NCBI GenBank assembly: GCA_963676165.1
Contig: OY781043.1
Location: 3,534,001-3,598,000 of the forward strand
Source: JAQIBY01 sp963676165
GTDB lineage: Bacteria > Bacteroidota > Bacteroidia > Bacteroidales > ML635J-15
Length of the DNA stretch: 64,000 nucleotides
Direction of reading: 5' to 3'
The position numbers and the translations under genes are program-made. The notes under the pieces were generated by a model. It made no database searches. It was not told the DNA's origin and worked only from the letters and a program-made list of their open reading frames with translations. This document shows positions 10,594 through 18,136 of the stretch, one piece after another (the stretch's first letter is position 1; each line of letters begins with the position of its first letter).

Positions 10594-11199
10594 TTAAAAT
10601 TTTAATTCAGGAATTTTTCTGAGGTTTTTCTTTTTTAACTCAAAACAGGTATTTAAACCAATTTCATTAGCTCTAAAAGCAAATTCAATTGTCTCACTCG
10701 CAATAACACCCTCAAACACAACACAATACGCACTATATGGCAACAAGTTATCACCTGGAATATACGTGCAATCCACAGGAGTAAACTTCTCATTTCCAAT
10801 TTCAATTGAAAATCTATCTTTTATAAAAAACCGGTTGAAGTCATTGTACGAATAACCCACCCCATCAACAAAATACTGTTGGTTTAAATAATCATCATTT
10901 ACACTATAAACAAAAAGCGTAAAATAGGTACAACCTTTATATTCTTCTATGGTACGCCCCAATTTTAACATGGGCTCTTCATTGTTTACAGTTAGATATG
11001 CATCATTGATTGCCTTAAACTCTGGAGTTTCAATTTGCAATGACAATTCCATTCCACTAACTTCTTGTTTCAATAAAAGCCCATTTTTTTCATCCTTAAA
11101 GTAGTTATAATAATCCAAAGGTGACAATTCCCTTTTGGAAGTGCATGACATACTCACACATATAGACAATAAAACAATTATGGAAATGAAATCTTTCAT
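10594..11199 (-). CDS. Hypothetical lipoprotein
   Basis: 201 aa. The first 19 residues form a lipoprotein signal ending in the lipobox Ser-Met-Ser-Cys (Cys19), so the mature protein should be lipid-anchored. The remainder is predicted soluble and beta-rich with no family I recognise. It lies between two Rhs-operon genes, its start codon directly abutting the stop of the 695-aa gene and its stop 4 bp from the start of the 1866-aa Rhs gene, so co-translation is likely. An accessory or anchoring role for the Rhs protein is possible but unsupported by motif. Confidence 0.7.
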   Translation of the reverse strand: MKDFISIIVLLSICVSMSCTSKRELSPLDYYNYFKDEKNGLLLKQEVSGMELSLQIETPEFKAINDAYLTVNNEEPMLKLGRTIEEYKGCTYFTLFVYSVNDDYLNQQYFVDGVGYSYNDFNRFFIKDRFSIEIGNEKFTPVDCTYIPGDNLLPYSAYCVVFEGVIASETIEFAFRANEIGLNTCFELKKKNLRKIPELKF

Positions 11200-13287
11200 T
11201 TATTCAACAATTTTAAATCTCAAATACCATTTTTCGTTTTTTTCTGTCTCAAGTTCTAGCAACCCGATGTCACCAACAGAAAAGCCACAAGCGCTTATAC
11301 TCACTTCATATTCATTATAACCATACATTGAATTAAAACTATTAACCAAACATGGCGTTCCAACATCGTTTCCTGAATATCTAAATAATGACAACTGATT
11401 ACCTGCATCATTATCCAAATAGGACTCTTCAAAAACGAATCTTATAACACCATCAGACAATGAAACAGGGTAGTTCTGACCTTCAATATCCTTCCTTAAT
11501 TCATAATATGAAGGTTGGACTTCACACCCAAAGGATGTTGCAGCCTGAAGAACGCTTGAGTTTCCAGGGAAAAGAATAGAAAACAGAAAAGCATTATTCA
11601 AATTAGGAGCAGAAAAGTTAAACCCTCCTGTAATATCCTGCTCAATATAGTTACCATTCTGATAATAGCATCTATAAACATTCCAATCATTACCAGTTCC
11701 CTGCGTTCTAATTTTGAATATTTCACTGTTATTAGGACTAAACATTGAACAAGGGAAAGCATTACCAGAATTTAAAATAAATGGCAATGCATTACCAGTA
11801 TCCGAATTTACATATATTACGAAACCAATATAGGAAGAATTATTATCATTAGTCAATGTAAAAAGCATTAAAGAATTATTACAATCAAAATTCAGTTCAA
11901 CCCATTGACTAGTATTCGCATCTTGAATTTTTTGTACTGAAGTGGCAAATCCAACAGTTGTAATATTATTATTTTGCAAACCAGAAATACCCAATACCTC
12001 AAGGCCATCTGTAATCCATGAAGACATATAACCAAGCTCAGCAGTTATTGAGGTATTAAAAGGTGTCTGATAAGTAATTGTATAATTATCTGCAGACAAA
12101 TTGTACATACATTCGCCATTATTTAAATAACCTGCGGACCAATTAACATATGATGGAAAAGTTGTACATATTCGACCAGAATTTTCAACACCACAAATTA
12201 GATGCTGAAGATTAAGTCGAGGAGTAATTGCGATTGGCAAAGGATAAACAATGATTGGCAAATATAATTGAGGCAGTATAATAGATCCAGACTTTAAATT
12301 ACCATTAAAAGTGAAATTTTTCTCTGTCGAGTCAACAACATAACGCTTAAAAACAATATTACCATTTAATTTGATTATAAAAGCATTGTTTTTAAACATC
12401 ATTGAAATAATATCCTCATGTTTGTATGTTATAACACGACTACTCAACTCTCCTCCTACTATCGGCACAATAACACCTTCATCAATCAAAGCACCATATT
12501 CTACATCTAAACTATCTTGCATTTCAGTTGTATCAGAAATCCCAATTGAATAATTAGATGTATCACTCAACAAAGCACTATATTGCCAGTCCGATTTTAA
12601 AGGAAAATATGAATTATAACTAAAATGAGAATCCCAACCATTCCCTACCACATTAGTTACAATATTAAATGATGAATCTTTAAAACAATTCAATAAATTA
12701 AGTTCTTCCCACGTATTTCCAATTACAAAATCAAAATAATTAATTGTAGAAACATCTGAAATTCTACATGTATAAACCCCAGGACTCAAATCCGTTAAAA
12801 ATGGGTCTTTGTATTTCGAATCAAAAAAGCCACTTAGAGATGAAAAATCTAGCCCTTGAAAGATATCTGAAATTGTATCAAAAATAATACTATCAGAAGC
12901 ATCAAAAGTTAACCAATCATAGGTATAGGGGGGAATCCCACCTGAAACATTCAGAATAATACTGGAAAGTGTATCTCCCAAAGTAATTTCAGGAACAACT
13001 TTCACTTTGCTATACGAATCATAGAACGCTTTAAAACTACCATTTATAAAATCATTAACAATTGTCGTTTTTGACAACAATATTTTGGGAGCTTTCAAAT
13101 CCAAAATCATAGCACTATCAATCCTTACCGTGTCATTCTCCCCTGCAATGAATATTGAATCTCCTCTAGAGTAACTGAATTCCCCTTCAGATAAAAAGAC
13201 ATTATTTATCTTGAGTTCTTGTCCACTTATGGAAAAAGAAGAAAACAAGATTGAAACCAGAAAGACTGATTTAATTAACTTTCTCAT
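11200..13287 (-). CDS. Exported lectin-like surface protein
   Basis: 695 aa with a signal peptide (cleavage near residue 22, ISG-Q). Residues about 110-185 contain the 'SGGIPPYTYDW ... LSPGVYTCRISD' pattern of SprB-like repeats seen in Bacteroidota surface adhesins. The next about 190 residues resemble the lectin-like module that alternates with SprB-like units in the 4071-aa protein at 37734-49949 (a Trp-rich start, then an Asn-Gly-rich sheet and a 'GNIVFKRYVVD' strand). The C-terminal 300 residues are beta-rich and unassigned. Second gene of the operon, 17 bp after the S74-domain gene. Probably an adhesin-like partner of the Rhs proteins (inference). Confidence 0.65.
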   Translation of the reverse strand: MRKLIKSVFLVSILFSSFSISGQELKINNVFLSEGEFSYSRGDSIFIAGENDTVRIDSAMILDLKAPKILLSKTTIVNDFINGSFKAFYDSYSKVKVVPEITLGDTLSSIILNVSGGIPPYTYDWLTFDASDSIIFDTISDIFQGLDFSSLSGFFDSKYKDPFLTDLSPGVYTCRISDVSTINYFDFVIGNTWEELNLLNCFKDSSFNIVTNVVGNGWDSHFSYNSYFPLKSDWQYSALLSDTSNYSIGISDTTEMQDSLDVEYGALIDEGVIVPIVGGELSSRVITYKHEDIISMMFKNNAFIIKLNGNIVFKRYVVDSTEKNFTFNGNLKSGSIILPQLYLPIIVYPLPIAITPRLNLQHLICGVENSGRICTTFPSYVNWSAGYLNNGECMYNLSADNYTITYQTPFNTSITAELGYMSSWITDGLEVLGISGLQNNNITTVGFATSVQKIQDANTSQWVELNFDCNNSLMLFTLTNDNNSSYIGFVIYVNSDTGNALPFILNSGNAFPCSMFSPNNSEIFKIRTQGTGNDWNVYRCYYQNGNYIEQDITGGFNFSAPNLNNAFLFSILFPGNSSVLQAATSFGCEVQPSYYELRKDIEGQNYPVSLSDGVIRFVFEESYLDNDAGNQLSLFRYSGNDVGTPCLVNSFNSMYGYNEYEVSISACGFSVGDIGLLELETEKNEKWYLRFKIVE

Positions 13288-13304
13288 AATCTATATTTTA
13301 TTCA

Positions 13305-14762
13305 TTACTCCTGCATTGTCTCAACAGTCGATTGCAAAACCTCTACTGTATTTCGCAGCTCTTCTAATTCTGTTTGTAAAGCTTCCAATTCTGTTTGTTT
13401 TGCTTCCAGCTCACCATTAAGAGCCTCTATCTCTGTATCCTTTTGAACTTTCAATTCTTTAATTGCTTCAGCCAGAACTGGTGTAATAAAACTATACGTA
13501 ACACTATAATAAGAATTATCAACAGAAGTATCTGATACAACTTCTGGCAGAACTTGTTTTACTTCCTGAGCAATAAAACCAACTTGTCTACCTTCAGGTC
13601 TAACCCAAACGGAATCACTTTTCCAAGTAAAAAAGACACCTCTCATATTTTCGACTAAATTCAAGGCACCATTAATGGTCTCAACATTTTCTTTCAATCT
13701 TGCATCAGAATTAACAGCCCAAGCATAGGTACCTCCTGCAGTGCCATTAACATCTAGTGTTCTATTAGGATTCGTCATATTTATTCCTACCCTATTATTA
13801 TAATTTATTGTTAATGGCGCATAAGCTCCAACAAACAATCTAAGTCTTGGATTATTTGCCCAAGAGCTTACAGATTCCACATAAACCCCACCTGATTTAT
13901 TCGTGCTTACTGAAGATTCACCTCCAATCGCCATTAAAACTCCTAACCTACGAGGTGTTGCAGTAGAACTAGCATAACGATGATTCAAGCAAACAAGTTC
14001 TTCATAAGAACCTGTCGAAGAACCTGTCTGGATATCAAGCATCGGAATACGTGAACCAAAATGCGGATTTGTACTATATATAGTCTCAATCTGATTACCC
14101 CCAATTTTTAGTCTGTCTGAGACATCACTGGGATACATATAATTGCTACCACTATTCCTTGTCCAATAGCTTTGTATTGAACTTAAGGGAATATTCCGTG
14201 TAACTCCTCCCTCTATTATTCTCAGATAATCACCTACTACCGATGCACTGGAAATCTTCTCATTTGTTGCGTCATTATCAGAATCAGGACTACTTATTAC
14301 AATCCCTTCACTTTTTAAACCTTGAGTAAAATCAATATTATTTCCAGCTGTCAATCTCACATATTGTGTCGTTTGAGAATTTGACAAATTAATTTGACCA
14401 CTTGACAAACTACTTGACAATGCCTGAATTTCATTACTGGAATCACTATCTCCATCAACAGGTATATCGTCTAATTCTGCGATAGTATGCCATAAACTAT
14501 TTTGGTAATACATAAACACCTGATCGTTAGCATTAAAAACCAACAATCCTTCTGCAGGATTTTGAATTGCCTGAATTTCCGCAGTTGTCAAACGTGGAAT
14601 AAGTACACCCTTAGAATTTGAGCTTATATCTAATATTGCAGAAGGATCAGCGGAAACCTCACTTTCATTTACTGCAACACCTAAACTATCTACAACGATG
14701 CCCTGTGCGATGACTCCGAGAGTTGAGAAAAATAAAATCAGCGATAAAATACAACTTTTCAT
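13305..14762 (-). CDS. Tail-fibre-type surface protein with S74 endosialidase-chaperone domain
   Basis: 485 aa counted from ATG 14762, which gives a clean signal peptide (cleavage after VIA); an upstream in-frame TTG at 14819 would add 19 residues in front of it and is unlikely. The N-terminal third has the 'ILDISSNSKGVLIPRLT' and 'GLLVFNANDQVFMYYQNS' segments common in Bacteroidota tail-fibre-like surface proteins. Residues about 360-440 are a peptidase S74 intramolecular chaperone domain: 'NSDARLKENVETI' contains the conserved Ser-Asp-x-Arg-Leu-Lys motif whose Ser and Lys carry out self-cleavage in the family, followed by 'VGFIAQEVKQVLPEVV'. The last about 45 residues form a Glu/Leu-rich coiled coil typical for trimer formation. 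First gene of the minus-strand operon; divergent from the LytTR regulator. Confidence 0.9.
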   Translation of the reverse strand: MKSCILSLILFFSTLGVIAQGIVVDSLGVAVNESEVSADPSAILDISSNSKGVLIPRLTTAEIQAIQNPAEGLLVFNANDQVFMYYQNSLWHTIAELDDIPVDGDSDSSNEIQALSSSLSSGQINLSNSQTTQYVRLTAGNNIDFTQGLKSEGIVISSPDSDNDATNEKISSASVVGDYLRIIEGGVTRNIPLSSIQSYWTRNSGSNYMYPSDVSDRLKIGGNQIETIYSTNPHFGSRIPMLDIQTGSSTGSYEELVCLNHRYASSTATPRRLGVLMAIGGESSVSTNKSGGVYVESVSSWANNPRLRLFVGAYAPLTINYNNRVGINMTNPNRTLDVNGTAGGTYAWAVNSDARLKENVETINGALNLVENMRGVFFTWKSDSVWVRPEGRQVGFIAQEVKQVLPEVVSDTSVDNSYYSVTYSFITPVLAEAIKELKVQKDTEIEALNGELEAKQTELEALQTELEELRNTVEVLQSTVETMQE

Positions 14763-14828
14763 AATTAACTTAATTTTAACAAATGTTGTAAAAGTATTTT
14801 TTACTAACTTTGCTAACAAATAAATTGT

Positions 14829-14861
14829 ATAAACGCTATTAATTTCTGTACTAACGTTAAT
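14829..14861. promoter_or_regulatory. Candidate LytTR box pair in divergent promoter region
   Basis: On the plus strand AACGCTATT (14832-14840) and AACGTTAAT (14853-14861) start 21 bp apart; the second fits the published LytTR-family consensus [TA][AC][CA]GTTN[AG][TG] completely and the first at 7 of 9. Because the core is palindromic, the minus strand also gives a pair: AACGTTAGT (14858-14850, full match) and AGCGTTTAT (14837-14829, 8 of 9), again 21 bp apart. A TAnnTTTG -7 element, TATCTTTG at 14887-14894, with a TTG 23 nt before it, lies downstream for the regulator gene. A 7-of-8 element lies at 14796-14789 for the divergent S74 operon. Likely autoregulation and control of both directions (inference). 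Confidence 0.5.
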
Positions 14862-14941
14862 TGCAATATAGGTTATTAATCTGCGTTATCTTTGTAAATC
14901 ATTCTTTTTCACGCCATTTTCTTAAGTTATAACACAAAAAT

Positions 14942-15751
14942 ATGAAAAACGCCAGTTTGAAAGAAAACCCAAATGAAAAGCTGATCAAACGACTGTTTGA
15001 ATTGTCAAGCCTATCGATTAATGCGAATCATTTATGGCTCTACCACTATCCTTCAAAGCAAAAATTTTGCATTAACACAGGAAACAACTTAACAAACAAA
15101 GAATCAATAAATCAAGTGGGTAAGATGCTTGACACTAATTTTGAAAAAATAAATGAACCTAGTTATTACATTTTTCACAATCATGAGATTAAAGCAATCT
15201 CCAACAACAAACTCGATTTAGAAATCACACTACTATTCCCAGTTAAAACACGCAATAATGATCAACTCATTCTTATTGTACATAAATATATTGATGCATT
15301 TAAAACAGAAGAGATAAAAGAGGAGGTCAAGCGCATTATGAAATTCCTTGATGTTGTTTTATATTCATTTCCAAGCATTCCGATTTTCCCCCAAAAAACA
15401 AATGCGTTTAAATCAATCATGATACAGGAAAAACAAAAAGGAACTGTTTACTCCTTTTCAGACGTTTTGTATCTTGAAGCAAATGGGAATTACACCTATG
15501 TACATGTTAGTGGCAGAGGGAAGCCTGCCCTTAAAACAGCTGGGCTAAAACAGCTTGAAGAAAAACTGCCAAAAGACATTTTCATAAGAATACACAAATC
15601 TATTCTTGTGAATAAGTTTCATATCGAAAATTATGACTATACAAAAGACAATTCCACAATAACACTTGACAATGGAAAATCTCTTCCTGTTGCCACGAGA
15701 AAGAAAAACGAACTCATTCTGGCTCTTAAAGACTGTAACATTGTATTTTAA
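14942..15751 (+). CDS. LytTR-domain transcriptional regulator lacking a receiver domain
   Basis: 269 aa. Residues about 160-265 are a LytTR DNA-binding domain: 'DVLYLEANGNYTYVHVSG', a Leu/Lys stretch, 'FIRIHKSILVN' and 'LPVATRKKNEL' all match conserved family positions. The N-terminal 150 residues are not a response-regulator receiver (no Asp phosphorylation pocket seen) and show a PAS/GAF-like pattern of alternating strands, so the signal is probably a ligand or a partner protein rather than a dedicated kinase (inference). It sits between two operons transcribed away from and along with it. Candidate LytTR boxes occur on both sides of it and 35 kb away, upstream of the 1465-aa Rhs-shell gene. 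No membrane segment seen. Confidence 0.88.
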   Translation: MKNASLKENPNEKLIKRLFELSSLSINANHLWLYHYPSKQKFCINTGNNLTNKESINQVGKMLDTNFEKINEPSYYIFHNHEIKAISNNKLDLEITLLFPVKTRNNDQLILIVHKYIDAFKTEEIKEEVKRIMKFLDVVLYSFPSIPIFPQKTNAFKSIMIQEKQKGTVYSFSDVLYLEANGNYTYVHVSGRGKPALKTAGLKQLEEKLPKDIFIRIHKSILVNKFHIENYDYTKDNSTITLDNGKSLPVATRKKNELILALKDCNIVF

Positions 15752-15787
15752 AACAATTCACAAACTCATATGCCACAATACACAATT

Positions 15788-15817
15788 AACGTTAATCCAG
15801 TTTTGAGCTACGTTAAT
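15788..15817 (+). promoter_or_regulatory. LytTR box pair upstream of secretion operon
   Basis: AACGTTAAT at 15788-15796 and TACGTTAAT at 15809-15817 are two direct repeats, each a full match to the LytTR-family consensus, with a 12-bp spacer (21 bp start to start, two helical turns), which is the arrangement known for AgrA-type sites. A weak -7 element TAATTTTA (7 of 8 to TAnnTTTG) follows at 15850-15857, then the pseudopilin ATG at 15881. Expected to bind the adjacent LytTR protein and activate the operon. Confidence 0.7.
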
Positions 15818-15880
15818 TTAATAATTATCCAAATGTCACATACTCATGCTAATTTTACTAATCATCAAAAATAATCGTTT

Positions 15881-16294
15881 ATGAGATTGCTTAAAAAACA
15901 TAAAAAAGTCAAAGGGTTTTCTCTTACAGAACTACTGGTTGTCCTTGTAATTATTGGGATATTGACACTGTTGGCACTACCTGTTTTCATGCCAATGATT
16001 TCCAAGGCAAAGAGTACAGAAGCACAAGTACAACTCAAGCATCTTTTCACTCTACAACAATCCTATTTTTACATGTATTCAAAATACAGCAATGAACTGG
16101 ATGAAATTGGATATGAGCAAGCAAAACTTGTAGATGCCGGTGGAAATGCAAATTATAAGATTGAGATTATTAACGCCTCTGAAAAAGGTTTTACCGCTTC
16201 AGCAACAGCCATTATTGATTTTGATAAAGATGGCGTTTTTAATGTTTGGCAAATAAACGAAAATCAAGAATTGAAAGAAATCACAAAAGACTAA
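15881..16294 (+). CDS. Major pseudopilin (GspG-like type IV pilin family)
   Basis: 137 aa. Short basic leader ending in Lys-Gly, then Phe-Ser-Leu-Thr-Glu: a classic prepilin peptidase site with mature Phe1 and Glu5, followed by a 20-residue hydrophobic helix 'LLVVLVIIGILTLLALPVF'. The globular part ends with 'IIDFDKDGVFNVWQI', resembling the acidic Asp-rich loop near the C-terminus of GspG/PilE-like pilins. First gene of the operon, just downstream of the LytTR boxes, as expected for the most abundant subunit. Its stop overlaps the start of the prepilin peptidase gene (TAATG). Whether it builds a T2SS pseudopilus or a pilus cannot be settled by eye. Confidence 0.88.
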   Translation: MRLLKKHKKVKGFSLTELLVVLVIIGILTLLALPVFMPMISKAKSTEAQVQLKHLFTLQQSYFYMYSKYSNELDEIGYEQAKLVDAGGNANYKIEIINASEKGFTASATAIIDFDKDGVFNVWQINENQELKEITKD

Positions 16295-16749
16295 TGCTAA
16301 CACACATTGCAAATATTACATGTTTATTTCTTTTGCTTATTGTTGCAATTCAAGACATTAAGTCAAACAAAATCTATTTAATTGTATTAATTGGACTTCT
16401 TCCTTTCGGATATTTTTTAAAACAATCAGATTGGCAAATAGCTTTACTAACTAGTTTAGGTATAACCTCAATCACATTTATTATTGGTTTTACACTCAAA
16501 CTAAAACTAAAGAAAGATACGATTGCTTTAGGAGATTTCCTGTTTTTAGGCTTTGTAGGTCTTAGGTTTAATCCAACGAACACACTGCTTATTATCATTT
16601 TTTCTTCAATTATTGGAATCATTATTTCTGGATTAATCTTAAAAAAGGAAAGTCTTCCATTTGCGGGCTATTTAGCCATTTCAAGTATTATTTTCATTGG
16701 ACTGGAATACTTAAAAATCACAATAAATATATATTCTCTATATGCATAA
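16294..16749 (+). CDS. Minimal prepilin peptidase (A24 aspartic protease family)
   Basis: 151 aa from the ATG at 16294, which overlaps the stop of the pseudopilin; an upstream TTG at 16246 is in frame but sits inside the previous gene. The protein is nearly all membrane segments (about five to six). It carries two Asp at the places expected for the type IV prepilin peptidase catalytic pair: Asp21 in 'VAIQDIKSNKI' and a Gly-Asp near residue 81 in 'TIALGDFLFLGFVG'. It lacks the N-terminal zinc/methylase domain of full PilD/GspO, as in archaeal and Tad-type enzymes. It would cleave the leaders of the four pilin-like proteins of this operon. Its end overlaps the ATPase start by 8 bp. Confidence 0.82.
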   Translation: MLTHIANITCLFLLLIVAIQDIKSNKIYLIVLIGLLPFGYFLKQSDWQIALLTSLGITSITFIIGFTLKLKLKKDTIALGDFLFLGFVGLRFNPTNTLLIIIFSSIIGIIISGLILKKESLPFAGYLAISSIIFIGLEYLKITINIYSLYA

Positions 16750-18136
16750 GGGAAACATCAATATTGAATTACTTAACCTGATCAGTTCGGAGCAAGCTTG
16801 GCACTATTTGATTTTTCCAAAAAGTATTTCAAACAATAGTATAACTCTATTTGCATCAAAAAAATCTAACTCAAATGGAATACGTAACGAACTTCAACTT
16901 GTTTTAGGGAAATCAATAGAGTTTGAAATAATTGAGCACGAGGAGCTTCTTTTTTTACTCCAAAACTATTACCAGAAACAAAATGAGAAACAAGCAATTA
17001 GCAGTATTCATTCTGACATAATTGAAGATTTACTTAATGAAGCTATGGAAATGTCGTGTAGTGACATTCATATAGAACATTTCGAAAAAACATGTCGAAT
17101 CAGATTTCGTATTGATGGAAAATTAATTGAGCGTTACACAATTCCAGAAGATTTATATCCATCTTTAGTTAATAAAATAAAAATCACAGCCAATCTTGAC
17201 ATTTCAGAAAAACGTCTTCCTCAAGACGGTCGAATTTTACACACTGCAACAAAAGGAGAAGAAGTTGACATTAGGGTCTCTAGTTTACCATCTTTATATG
17301 GAGAGAAAATTGTAATGCGCTTATTATCCAAAGATGCAGGTAGCATATCCCTTGAAGAACTCGGCTTCAATCAAAGTCAAAAAGAGACCTTCATTAAAGG
17401 GATACAAAAGCCATATGGTTTAATACTCATTAGCGGACCTACAGGATCAGGAAAAACGACAACACTTTATGCTTCACTCAAACTACTTAACAAGCCAAGC
17501 AATAATATTTTAACGATTGAGGACCCAATAGAATATACACTTGAAGGGATTAATCAAGTTCAACTGAATGACAGTATTGGACTTGGTTTTGTCAGCGCAT
17601 TAAGAACATTTCTCAGACAAGATCCAGACATCATAATGCTTGGCGAGATTCGCGATGCAGAAACAGCACAAATGGCAATTAGAGCATCCTTAACAGGACA
17701 TTTAGTTTTATCAACAATTCATACAAATTCTGCATGGGGAACAATTTCAAGGTTGACAGATATGGGAGTTCCTGCATATTTGCTATCAGGAACATTAAAC
17801 TTAAGTGTCGCTCAAAGACTTGTAAGGTTATTGTGTCCACATTGCAAGAAAAAAGTTAAAGACCCAAATGAAAAATATAGTATAAAAACAAAATACAACA
17901 AGCCAGTTTATGAAGCAGGGCAATGTCCGGCATGTCACTTCACAGGATATAAAGGAAGAAAAGCAATTTATGAGATAATCCCTATCACGGAACAAATTGC
18001 CGAACATATTAGAAATAACAGCAATGACATTTCTGACTCTTATAAAGAAATAAACTATCTCAGCTTAAAAGATTCTGCCATCAATTTATTTCTAAACGGT
18101 GAAACTTCATATGCTGAAATAGAAGCAATTTTATAA
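16742..18136 (+). CDS. gspE: Secretion ATPase GspE/PilB family
   Basis: 464 aa. Walker A 'SGPTGSGKTTTLYASL' near residue 232, Asp box and Walker B region 'DPDIIMLGEIRDAETAQMA' near 292, and His box 'LTGHLVLSTIHTNSA'. A tetra-cysteine zinc site is complete: 'CPHC' near 365 and 'CPAC' near 395, as in GspE/PilB and not in PilT. The N-terminal domain is shorter than in most GspE proteins. It acts on the cytoplasmic face to power pseudopilus assembly through the GspF platform encoded at the end of the operon. It overlaps the prepilin peptidase gene by 8 bp and abuts the secretin gene. Confidence 0.95.
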   Translation: MHKGNINIELLNLISSEQAWHYLIFPKSISNNSITLFASKKSNSNGIRNELQLVLGKSIEFEIIEHEELLFLLQNYYQKQNEKQAISSIHSDIIEDLLNEAMEMSCSDIHIEHFEKTCRIRFRIDGKLIERYTIPEDLYPSLVNKIKITANLDISEKRLPQDGRILHTATKGEEVDIRVSSLPSLYGEKIVMRLLSKDAGSISLEELGFNQSQKETFIKGIQKPYGLILISGPTGSGKTTTLYASLKLLNKPSNNILTIEDPIEYTLEGINQVQLNDSIGLGFVSALRTFLRQDPDIIMLGEIRDAETAQMAIRASLTGHLVLSTIHTNSAWGTISRLTDMGVPAYLLSGTLNLSVAQRLVRLLCPHCKKKVKDPNEKYSIKTKYNKPVYEAGQCPACHFTGYKGRKAIYEIIPITEQIAEHIRNNSNDISDSYKEINYLSLKDSAINLFLNGETSYAEIEAIL

